Shown: piece after piece, positions 1 through 8,953 of the stretch
Numbering within the stretch: the stretch's first letter is position 1
How the letters are laid out: every line of letters begins with the position of its first letter
Assembly: GCA_030762935.1 (NCBI GenBank)
Contig: CM060899.1
Span: 18,672,501-18,736,500, forward strand
Reading direction: 5' to 3'
Length of the DNA stretch: 64,000 nucleotides
From: Hymenopus coronatus
Taxonomy: Eukaryota > Arthropoda > Insecta > Mantodea > Hymenopodidae
Made by a program: the position numbers and the translations under genes
Notes under the pieces: model-generated
Told to the model about the DNA's origin: nothing
Seen by the model: the letters and a program-made list of their open reading frames with translations, nothing else
Databases searched by the model: none

Positions 1-456
1 GTATTATAACTATAAAGGTAATATATCTTCAGGTGAAGTAGAGGTTTTATGTACTTGTATATTGAATAAATAAATAAATTGGGTTGGAGAATCTAGGAAA
101 TAGAAAGTGTGACTCGCTCCTGACTTGCCAGTTGCGTTACTCTGTTAGAGTATGCAAGGATGTAACGTGTGTTTTGCCACATGCAAGAAATTGATCACAA
201 ATCTCTATAAATATTTAATGTCCGGTCTGCAGAAACACTCTCGCCGGCTGTTGGCCTCCAAACAAGGAGGGATAACATGAAACTTTAAGGATGTTGTCAT
301 GACGTCTGTCCTCCCCAACCAAAAAAACTTACGCCCAGTTCTGGGACAAGCATCTCCACCTCATACATAGTCACACTGGGTAAACACTCTATAAGCAAAT
401 ACATTGCTTCTTGAGTCTTCTTCTAAAACCGCATCATAGAAATATGGAAGAAAAAA
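1..456. other. No gene recognised
   Basis: AT-rich stretch before the first element A copy. There is no convincing coding frame. An oligo-A run (451-456) directly precedes the element A start, as at most other copies. Confidence 0.5.
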
Positions 457-1262
457 TCTGATGTGTCCATTCACATGACTTTCTCTACATCTCTGCAACA
501 AATTATTATTAAAAAGCTTATGCTTCTATTTACTTCATGCTAATCCAGAAAGAATTAGCACAAATAGTCTTATTACTTGCTTCCTTGTAAGTAGAAGCGA
601 ATTAAAGGAGTAGCATAGGTTAAAATTATAGTCAAAACTGGCTGCTATGTTCCTGTATGCGAAAAGTTTAAGTTTTTCAAACCTAAACCAAAAACAAGGA
701 ATATATAAAAAACTATCAACTCTACGAAAAAAAAAAAAATACATAACATAAATTTTGTGTTTTAATGTGCTATACATTTTTTGTATGCTAAGTTCTTGTC
801 CATCTCTTACGGTTTACCAGTTGTGCAAAATTTTATAAAATTCATTCAGAATAAAGTAGACTTCAGAGGCTATTCACAGAAAACTCAAGATATAAATTTT
901 ATTTGTCAGGTAAATATCTTTAATATACGATATTTTAATCAAAATCGTTGGAGGTATTTCTTAGAAAATCAAAATTTTCGAAAAAAGCTCCATGTAAGGG
1001 GTAGTTGAGCTTGGGGGATTTTCTTGAAAATCTTTGTTTTGTATCCTTGGAAGATACCAAACTTAAATACCAAGTTTGGTATTTACGGTATTTTCATTTT
1101 TGAGTTATACTGCCCACAGACACACACACAGACATTTTTCTAAAAATGTTTTTTTTGGATTCAGGGGGACCCAAAACATGTGTTTCCGGTGAAATCTCGG
1201 TATCGAACTTTTGGGTGGAATGCAATACCTTCTCTATACACTATGTACGTATAGAGAAAGTA
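457..1262 (+). mobile_element. Element A, complete reference copy
   Basis: This copy shows every landmark of the family. It starts TCTGATGTG after an A-run, and ACTTTCTCTA follows at 478-487. The middle part carries the recurring text CTTACGGTTTACCAGTT and ATCAAAATCGTTGGAG. The palindrome ATACCAAGTTTGGTAT lies near 1065-1080 and a short CA tract near 1120-1133. A terminal palindrome precedes the closing TAGAGAAAGTA. The open frames across it (535-777 minus, 781-1008 plus) differ from copy to copy and are not taken as genes. Structure resembles a non-autonomous Helitron/Helentron element; family name unknown. Confidence 0.85.
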
Positions 1263-1266
1263 AAAA

Positions 1267-2354
1267 TATGATATGTGCCGTTTACGTGACTTTCTCTACC
1301 GATTCTGCAAACTATTTTTACAAAAGATTATTATTCTATCTACATCTTGCCATATGAGAAAAACATTTGCAGAAATGGTCGTTTTGTTAGTTCCTTATAA
1401 GTAGAAGGAAATAAAGGAATACTTATGCCAAAGTGATAGTCAACTCTTTTAAAAGCCAATATGAACAGTTGAAGGTCGGTTCGCTTCAAATCGTATTTTC
1501 AGAAGAAAAAAATAGAGAGAAATGAAACGAAGATATATATGAAGGACATAAATTCTGTGTTTTAACGAATTATACATTTTAGTGCGGTAAATTTTTGTGT
1601 ATCTTATACGGTTTAACAGTTATATAAAATTCAACAAAAATCATCCAAAATGAGCAGATCCACAGAAGCTACACCCAGAACATTCCAGATATTTAAAAAA
1701 ATCTGCTGTGTACCGTTCACATGACTTTCTCTATATTTTTGCAACAAATTATTGTTAAAAAGCTTATACTTCTATTTACTTCATGCTAATTGAAATAGTA
1801 GAAGCGAAATAAGGAAGTAGCATAGGCTAAGGTGATAGTCAAAAGCTGGTTGCTATGTGACTGAAGTTCCTTTGTTTGTGTGGACACGAGTTGACAAGTT
1901 CCTGTATGAGAAAAGTATGTTTTTAAAAGCTGAAACTAAAAACAAGAAATATCTTAAAAACGATTAACTTCACGAAAGAATGTATGTAACATAAATTGTG
2001 TATTTTAATGTGTTCTACATTTTCTGTGTGGTAAGTTTTTGTCCAGACAGACACACACAAGGACATTTTTCTAAAAATACCTTCTTTTTTTATTCAGGGT
2101 GTCTCAAAACATATATTTCCGGTGAAATAACGGTACCAACATTTTGGGTGGAGTGCAATACCTCCTCTATATACTATGTATATTGTACGTATAGAGAAAG
2201 TAAAAAATTTTAGATCCATTTTTGAAAAAATGAAAGGGAATTTACAGAAATACTTTCCGTGTAAAAGGTAGATTGTGATGGGGGGATCTTCTTGAAAATC
2301 TTGTGGTCGTATCCTTGGAAGACACAAAACTTACATACCATTTCTGGAATTTAA
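1267..2354 (+). mobile_element. Element A copy interrupted by another copy and by the LTR candidate
   Basis: Begins four bases after the previous copy ends, giving a head-to-tail junction. Its 5' half runs to about 1694, a second element A copy intervenes, and its later part resumes near 2205 with the TAGATCCATTTTTGA motif. It is cut again at 2354, where the LTR candidate begins. Confidence 0.7.
1702..2202 (+). mobile_element. Element A copy, internally deleted, nested
   Basis: Starts TCTGCTGTG after seven A's. It jumps at about 2043 from the GTTTTTGTCC region straight to the CA tract, losing roughly 330 bases, then finishes with a normal 3' palindrome. It lies inside the 1267-2354 copy. Confidence 0.75.
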
Positions 2355-2791
2355 TGTATAATCAACGAGGCAACGAAACAGGAGACTTCGGAACGTGACA
2401 CATCGATATCTGGTACACCCGAGATTTGTTTACAAACTTCTAGTACTTTCGACTCTTCCCCGAAAGCTCTGTGACGTCATTTCCCAGCTATAAAAGAAGG
2501 AAGAATTGCAATGCAGAGTTATTGGTGAATGACTAGAGGGTTACCGCGTAGTTGTGCGCCTGCAGCTCTAAACTGTTTACTGGTTGAAACGTGGAGTGAT
2601 CTATTTACAGCAGTGAATTTAAGACATAATTTTGAGTCAATAAAGAATATGTATTACAATACTGTATCAATAGTATACCATGACCAGAAAACTGAATACA
2701 CATTAAACTTCTCTGTTCTGATTAAGGTGTACCAGTACTCCTTAAAGGCGACTGAATTATATCGAAATAGTTTCTCTTAGTGTTACTTACA
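2355..2791 (+). mobile_element. Possible solo LTR of an LTR retrotransposon
   Basis: A 437-base segment starting TGTATAATC and ending TTACA, in a different base style from the surrounding element A. It holds, in order, a perfect TGACGTCA site (2472-2479), a TATA box (2489), an AATAAA signal (2639-2644) and a short frame without family resemblance. This order matches U3-R-U5 of many arthropod LTRs. No second LTR or gag-pol was found and no target duplication is clear, so this is tentative. Confidence 0.35.
2472..2500 (+). promoter_or_regulatory. CRE-like site plus TATA box
   Basis: TGACGTCA is followed nine bases later by TATAAAAGAAGG. This is a compact RNA polymerase II promoter arrangement inside the putative LTR. 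Whether it is active cannot be seen. Confidence 0.4.
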
Positions 2792-3011
2792 GGTTAAACC
2801 TACCAGATCAGAACCTGGTAATTAACAGAAACAAGCAGCACTGAAATTCTACTTCAAGAAGCAATAACCCGGAGTGATTAAACCCGCCTTAGGGTGAAAT
2901 GGGAGAAGTTTAACACACATTCAGACCGTCCATTACGGTAGCTAGAGGCTAGAGAATCGGCATTGAAAATAACAGATAAAACGTCTACCGGGGATTGCGA
3001 TGTTAACTTTC
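2792..3011. other. Unassigned sequence after the LTR candidate
   Basis: Contains a small inverted repeat (ACCAG...CCTGGT near 2810-2835). It could be the leader of the same LTR element or unrelated flank. No coding signal. Confidence 0.3.
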
Positions 3012-3120
3012 TCTAGCAAACATATAATGCATATATAAGTATAATAAAAAATTCCACATTTCATCGCAAATATATGCTTTCAGATGCTTGTATGTGTCTG
3101 TGGACAGCATAACTCACAAA
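3012..3120 (-). repeat. Degraded element A 3' fragment
   Basis: Carries ACTTTCTCTAG, a weakened terminal region and TGTCTGTGGACAGCATAACTC, which is the reversed CA-tract flank of element A. Confidence 0.5.
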
Positions 3121-3122
3121 AC

Positions 3123-3936
3123 CAATTATTGTTAAAAAGCTTTTGCTTCTATTTACTTCATTCTAATCGAGAAAAAAATAGCAGAAATAGTCTTATTACT
3201 TGCTTCCTTGTAAGTAGAAGTGGAATAAAGGAGTACCATAGGTTAAAGTGATAGTCAAAGGCTGATTGCAATGTGACTGAAGTTCGTTTGTTTGTATGGA
3301 CAGGAGTTGACATATTCCTGTGTGAGAAAAGTTAAGTTTTTCAAAGCTGAAACCAAAAATAAGAAATATCTCGAAAACCATCAACTCCACGAAAAAAATG
3401 TATACGACATAAATTGTGTGTTTTAATATGCTCTACATTTTTTGTGTGGTAAGTACTTGTCCATCTTTTACGGTTTATCAGTTATGCAAAATTCCGTTGC
3501 ATTCTCCCAGAATAAACTAGTCTTCACATGCTATTCCCAAATAATTCAAGTTATACATTTTATTTGGCAGGCAAATATCTTTAATATACGATATTTTAAT
3601 CAAAATCATTAGAACTATTTTTGAGAAAATCAAAAATTTTGAAATTTTTTTCACGTAAAAGGTAGTTTGGGGTGGGGATATTTTTCTTAAAATCTTCTTG
3701 TCGTATCCCTGGAAGATACTGAACTTAAATACCAAGTTTGGTATTTTACCAATTTTTCGTTTTTGAGTTATCGTGTTCACAGACACACGGACACACGGAC
3801 CTTTTTGTGAAAATGCTTTTCTTTGATATAAGGGAGCCTAAAACATATATTTCCGGTGAAATCTCGGTATCGAATTTTTGGGTGGAGTGCAATACCTTCT
3901 CTATACACTATGCAGATAGTGCGTGTAGAGAAAGTA
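3123..3936 (+). mobile_element. Element A copy lacking its first ~45 bases
   Basis: Enters the family at AATTATTGTTAAAAAGC and runs to a normal 3' end (GTGTAGAGAAAGTA). It abuts the reversed fragment upstream. Confidence 0.8.
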
Positions 3937-4491
3937 GAAAACGATCAACTCCACGAAAAAAAATGTATGCAACATAATTGTGTGTTTTAAAGTGCTCTAC
4001 ATTTTTGTGTTCTAAGTTTTTGTTCATCTCTTATAGTTTAGAAGTTATGCAAAATTTCGTAAAATTCATCCACAATAAAGTAGTCTTCAGTGGCTTTTCC
4101 CAGAAAATTCAAGATATACATTTTATTTGTCTGGTAAATATATTTAATGTACGAAATTTTAATCAAAATCGTAAAAGCTATTTTTAAGAAAATCAAAATG
4201 TTCGAAAAACTTCCATGTAAAGAGTAGTTTGGGATGGGGGGATTTTTCTCAAAATCAGCGTGTAGCACCCCTGGAAGATACTAAACTTAAATACCAATTT
4301 TTGGTATTTTACCGACTTTTCGTTTTTGAGCTATCGTGTTCACGGGCACATGGACACACACACGAACCTTTTTCTGAAAATGCTTTTTTTGGATACAGGG
4401 GGCCCTAAAATATATATCTCGGTATCGAGTTTTTGGGTGGAGTGCAATACCTTCTCTATACAGTATGTACATAGTACGTATAGAGAAAGTA
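3937..4491 (+). mobile_element. Element A copy, 5'-truncated, tandem to the previous one
   Basis: Starts mid-element (GATCAACTCCACGAAAA) immediately after the preceding 3' end and reaches a full 3' palindrome at 4455-4491. The 5' truncation at a head-to-tail junction suggests recombination or end-joining. Confidence 0.8.
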
Positions 4492-4648
4492 ATATAAACT
4501 TTCGTTAGAATAGGTTCAGCAGGACTGAAACATTAAATGGCTTTGCTGGGATTTGAATTTCGGATCTTCTTGTCTCCGTCCAGATGTACTAACCACTGAG
4601 CTACCAGCTAGCTGATACAATATTAAATTACACAACTGACTCTGTTTT
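4492..4648 (-). mobile_element. tRNA-derived SINE
   Basis: Read on the minus strand it has an A-box-like GGTAGCTCAGTGGTTAGTAC and a B-box-like AAATTCAAATCCC, then a non-tRNA tail. The anticodon arm does not fold well, so this is a SINE rather than a tRNA gene. Confidence 0.5.
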
Positions 4649-4726
4649 TACTTTCTCAATCACGTATGTAAAACGTACATTTTAGGTGGAGAAGTTATTA
4701 CATTCCATCCAAAACTTGAATACCGA

Positions 4727-5650
4727 TGCAGCAGAATCTCTCAGGACACGCTGCAGAATTCTGAATATATCAATAACCTTAATGGAAACTGTATACGGAG
4801 CGACAGCTAGATCTACGATGACATATGGAGGAGATATATGGGGGTGGGAAGAACCAGGTTTTCTGGACCAAGTGAGGACATTTTTGAAAGGAACTCTGGG
4901 TGTAGGGAGGGGTACGACAAACTGCGGAATAATGAGGGAATTTGGGGTGCATAGTGAAACGATAGAGTTCAAAATCAGAGCAGTTAAATATTGAATGAGA
5001 ATTGTTCAGGGAAACCAATCTCTAATTAGGGCCACCTGTTACTGTGAACAGTTGCGAATGGACGGTAATTCGACGTGGGCATTAAAATTACAGAAAGGGT
5101 TGGAAACCATTGAGATGTGATACATTTGGTTGGCGAGGCAGGCAAACAGGCGGAGTATTTGGAAAAAAATTAAGAACCGCCTCTGTGATATTGACAGACA
5201 GCAAATAATTGCACAATGCACGGAGAAGATTTATGAGAAGTACAGTCTGGGCTAAAATTGGAGTGGGGATTTAGCATAATATAAAAGAGGTACCAAACTC
5301 GCGTGGAGAGAGGGGCTCGCGTGGATTAGGCTAGGAGCATGGAGGAGCACAAAAATTGCTGACGAGAATGGTACGAGAATCTGTCCCATTTGCGAGGAGG
5401 AAGAGTCGTGGACCCATATCTTGGTAAGATTAGGGGTATAGAGGAATGGCGGGAAAAATATTTACCGCGATCCTTTACCACCGCGAATGTAGAGCTAGAA
5501 GCATGTTAGACGCTACTGGCAGGCACGGAATACGTGGACGTGCTAGGTAAATTTATACTTAAGGCAAGACAGACGAGATCTGAGAAGGCTGCCAATAGAA
5601 AAGGGGGGAGGGGCAGGGATAAGAACAGCTAAACAAAAGTGATTATAATG

Positions 5651-5696
<46 letters not shown>

Positions 5697-6008
5697 GTCA
5701 TACTTAGGTCATTGTTGTGCTATGGTTTTATATATTGTGTATATATTTCTTTTAAGTGTATTTATCTATTATAATAGGGTAAAGTTATGCTTCTGAATAA
5801 GGTGTACTGCGTGCTGTAAATTTAAATTGCTGTATTTGAATATCTTTGTCTTTTTATTTTCGTGTTTACTCTTTTAATTCTTTGTTGTTGTTTTAATATT
5901 ACGTTTCATGTGTATTACAAAAGCACGTAGGGTCTGTGGACCCGTGCGATTGTTGAAGTTCAATGTTTGATATTGTTATATCAATAAATACACTTGTTCA
6001 TACATTCA
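4727..6008 (+). pseudogene. 5'-truncated LINE fragment (ORF2 C-terminus and 3' UTR)
   Basis: Matches the full-length LINE at 8034-12742 from about position 11395 onward. The translated start reads AAESLRTRCRILNIS against the other copy's TEALRIRYRIPNIS, then shares MTYGG-IWGWE and LKG-LGVGRGT-NCGIMREFG. It keeps the terminal CPIC...H...C-type motif region (WTHIL) that the longer copy has lost. Several in-frame stops and a small deletion near 4878 show it is dead. The 3' UTR has a (TA)n expansion and ends in AATAAATACACTTGTTCA. Confidence 0.85.
5652..5693. repeat. (TA)n microsatellite
   Basis: Uninterrupted TA repeat in the LINE 3' UTR. The same place in the longer LINE has only ACATACATATATATTATG, so the expansion happened after insertion. 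Confidence 0.9.
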
Positions 6009-6356
6009 AAAAGGCATGTTTTGAAAAAGTTATGTGTGTGTGTGTGTGTCCGTCCGTCTTAAACTCTATAACCAAAATCGAAATGTCGATGAAATACCAA
6101 TTTTGATATTTAAGTTTAATATCTTCCAAGATTTTGAGGAAAATTTCCACATCCTAATTTACACTTTACATGGGGAAAAAATGGAAAATTCTTATTCTCT
6201 CAAAAATGGCTCAAAATTTTTGATTAAAATACCGTGTACCTAAGATACATTGCAAATAAAATGTATATTTAGACTACCTTCTGAAGAACTCTTCATTCTG
6301 GATGAATGTTGTATAACTGGTAAACCGTAAGAAATAGAAAAAGTTTACTACACAAA

Positions 6357-6402
6357 AAAGTGTGTGTGTGTGTGTGCGTGTGTGTGCGTGTGTGTGTGTG
6401 TC
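6357..6402. repeat. (GT)n microsatellite
   Basis: GT/GC repeat at the truncated edge of an element A copy. It is followed by about 80 bases without recognised content. Confidence 0.85.
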
Positions 6403-6485
6403 TAACGTTCAGGAGTTGATAATGAAATTCTCCTTCTAGCTTACCAACATTTTGAACTTAGTAGCCACAAGAGAGGCACAGTTTT

Positions 6486-7334
6486 TACTTTCTCTACACG
6501 TACTATGTACATAGTGTATAGAGAAGGTATTGCACTCCAACCAAAAATTCGATACCGAGATTTCACCGGAAATATATGTTTTAGGGTCCCTTTATCCACA
6601 AGCATTTTCAGTGTGTGTGTGTGTGTATGTCCGTGAACACCATCGAACTCAAAAGCTAAAAGTCGGTAAAATGCCAAACTTGGTATTGAAGTTTAGTATC
6701 TTCCAGGGATGCGACACAAAGATTTTGAGAAAAATCCCCTTACCCCAAACTACCATTTACATGGAACTTTTTTCGAAAAAATGTAATTTTCTTAAAAATG
6801 GCTGTAATGATTTTGATTAAAATATCGTATAATAAAGATATTTATTTGACAAATAGAATGTATATCTTGAATTTTTAGGGAATAGCATCTGAAGACAAAT
6901 TTATTCTGGATGAATTTCCGAAATATTGCATAACTGTAAAACCGTAGGAGTTGGACAAACACTTACCACACAAAAATTGTAGAGCACGTTAAGACTCACA
7001 GTTTATATTATATAAATTATTTTCGTGGAGTTCATCATTTTTTAGATATTCCTCATTTTTGGTTTCATGTTTAAAAACTTAACATTTCTCATACAGGAAT
7101 TTGTCAACTACTGTCCATACAAACAAAGGAACATCAGTCACATAGCAACCAGCTTTTGTCTTTCACTTTGACTTATGGTACTCCCTTATTTTGCTTCTAC
7201 TTACAAGGAAGTAAGTAATAAGATTATTTCTGCTAATTTTTTCTCGATTAGCATGAAGAAAATAGAAACATAAGTTTTTAACAATATTTTGTTGTAGAGA
7301 TATAGAGAAGGTCATGTGAATAGAACACATCAGA
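6486..7334 (-). mobile_element. Element A, complete copy
   Basis: Full reversed copy from TACTTTCTCTACACG to ACACATCAGA. The CA tract is short (GTGTGTGTGTGTGTATG). Both ends have the expected T-run / A-run environment. Confidence 0.85.
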
Positions 7335-7525
7335 TTTTTTTAGGTGTTCCATGTCTAATTTTTCTTCTTCGGAGCACAATAAGCAATTTGGAGATGCCAC
7401 TATTCCAATTCTGAAAACATGTTTATTGAAACATTCATATCCTGTGATCAGTCGAAATGCGTCAAAATTGGTAAATCAGGAACAATTGATTGATCATCCA
7501 AAATGTTCTTCCATTTTCTGAGATC
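7335..7525. other. Unassigned sequence
   Basis: About 190 bases between element A copies with no recognised repeat or coding frame. Confidence 0.4.
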
Positions 7526-7832
7526 AAGTCAAAACACATAATTTATGTCATATACGTATTTTTCATGTAAATTTTCCATGTATAGTGTAGTTGGGTGTGA
7601 GGGATTTTCTCGGAAATCTCCGTGTTGCATCCTTGGAAGATATTGAACTTAAACACCAAGTTTGGTATTTAAGGGACACAGACACACAGGGACATTTTTT
7701 TCTAAAAATAACTTTTTGGAATCATGGTACCTCAAAACAGATATTTCCGGTGAATTCCGGTATCGATTTTTTTAGTGCAATACAATAAGTTCTCTGTACG
7801 CTTTGGAGGTACACGTTACGTAAAGAGAAATT
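7526..7832 (+). repeat. Inverted junction of two partial element A copies
   Basis: Bases 7526-7565 are a reversed middle piece (AAAACACATAATTTATGTCA). From about 7566 the sequence is the forward 3' half of the element, ending GAGAAATTA. The strand switch lies inside the element. Confidence 0.65.
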
Positions 7833-8101
7833 AAAATCTGATGTGTTCCATTCACGTAACTTTCTCTACATTTCGATAAATGTTAGTGTTAAATAGGTTT
7901 TATTTTATCGCTTTATGCTAACTGAGATAAAAATTAGCAGAAACGATCTTATTAGTTGCTTCCTTGTAAGTAGAAGGGAAATATGAGAAAACATTAGCTA
8001 AAGCGACATTCAAATTACTTAAAAGTTGATTGCAGTCCGAGTGTGAAAGAGGACGGTCGTGTTTTGTGTCTTGCTCGTAGCTACCTGGAAGAAGTTCGAC
8101 A

Positions 8102-8953
8102 ATGGAAAGCGTACGAGAACTCATTGGACAGTTGATGCAAGAAATGCGTTTAGGATTTGAAAAGTGCAGCCTAAAGTCGCTGGAAAGCGCCGTGGAAAAT
8201 GTGTCAGTTCGAATGCGTGCTCTGGAAGAGAAAATGGATTATTTAGAGAACCAATCTCGTAGAAATAATATTGTGCTATATGGTGTGACAGAAGAACCGG
8301 GAGAGAGTTGGGAGATGACGGAGGAAATAGTGAAAAGGGTCATCTCACAAATAGGAATCGAACTCCGCGAGTTTGATGTGGAGAAAGCCCATCGTGTAGG
8401 TCGACGTGGCAATGTAAGGCGACCTATTGTGTGTAAACTGGTCCATTATAAACTCAAGGTGGCCATCCTTCGAGATGCTCGTTATTTACGGGGAACGGGA
8501 ATAAGCATTAGCGAGGACTTTAGCCAGCGTGTAAGAGAAGAGAGAGAGTTCTTAAAGGGACACATGTTTGAGGCCAGGAAGCAGGGCTGTCAGGCCGTAT
8601 TGCGCTATGACAAGCTCTTCATTAACGGGCGAGTTTGGAACCGACAGGAGCTGGAGCGCATGGAACAGCCTAGAAGTAGTGCGGAAACCGAACTCAGGAC
8701 AGGGCAGCTAGAGCAGGTAGCCAGTGCATCAGCCCAGCAGGTAGCCAGTGCATCAGCCCAGCAGGTAGCAGGTCCCTCAGCAGAACATCAGGTGCCTCAA
8801 GTTATGTCGACAGGGAGGGGCAAAGAGGAGAGGAGGGTGAGACAGTCTTCGCCGGAGAAGCAAACAACAGCGCCCCTCCGTGCCCTTAGGCTGACAACAG
8901 CTCGACAAAGGGTCAGCCAAGTTGTAGGAAGACCATCAGCAAGGAAACAATAG
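8102..8953 (+). CDS. LINE ORF1, nucleic-acid-binding chaperone-like protein
   Basis: 283 residues, intact. Residues about 20-60 are heptad-like (LESAVENVSVRMRALEEK) and suggest a coiled coil. They lead into ENQSRRNNIVLYGV, the conserved entry to the RRM-like domain of L1-type ORF1 proteins. The C-terminal domain includes KAHRVGRR and later SEDFSQRVREER. ORF1 proteins of this type form trimers and bind element RNA in the cytoplasmic particle; that role is inferred from the family. Residues about 205-225 hold a tandem repeat from two copies of a 24-base unit (QVASASAQ). The ATG at 8102 is 68 bases from the element start and is the first in frame. The stop is a single TAG, after which the same frame opens directly into ORF2. 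Confidence 0.85.
   Translation: MESVRELIGQLMQEMRLGFEKCSLKSLESAVENVSVRMRALEEKMDYLENQSRRNNIVLYGVTEEPGESWEMTEEIVKRVISQIGIELREFDVEKAHRVGRRGNVRRPIVCKLVHYKLKVAILRDARYLRGTGISISEDFSQRVREEREFLKGHMFEARKQGCQAVLRYDKLFINGRVWNRQELERMEQPRSSAETELRTGQLEQVASASAQQVASASAQQVAGPSAEHQVPQVMSTGRGKEERRVRQSSPEKQTTAPLRALRLTTARQRVSQVVGRPSARKQ

Larger units (their letters stand above)
4649..6356 (-). mobile_element. Element A copy split by a LINE fragment
   Basis: The reversed 3' end is at 4649-4726 (TACTTTCTCAA ... AAAACTTGAATACCGA). The rest resumes at about 6009 with the CA/GT tract and runs to ACTACACAAAAAA. Roughly 50 bases of element A between the two halves are missing, so the LINE insertion deleted target sequence. 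The 5' end is truncated at the GT repeat. Confidence 0.7.

Noticed and set aside
535..1008. Short frames recurring in element A copies (GYSQKIQDIHFICQVNIF-type peptides)
   Set aside because: They recur because the DNA is repeated. Frameshifts and stops fall at random between copies, and the opposite strand is equally open, so no coding constraint is visible.
457..1262. Element A as a simple TIR MITE
   Set aside because: The two extreme ends are not inverted repeats of each other. Only the subterminal ACTTTCTCTA motif is inverted, and no constant target duplication is seen.
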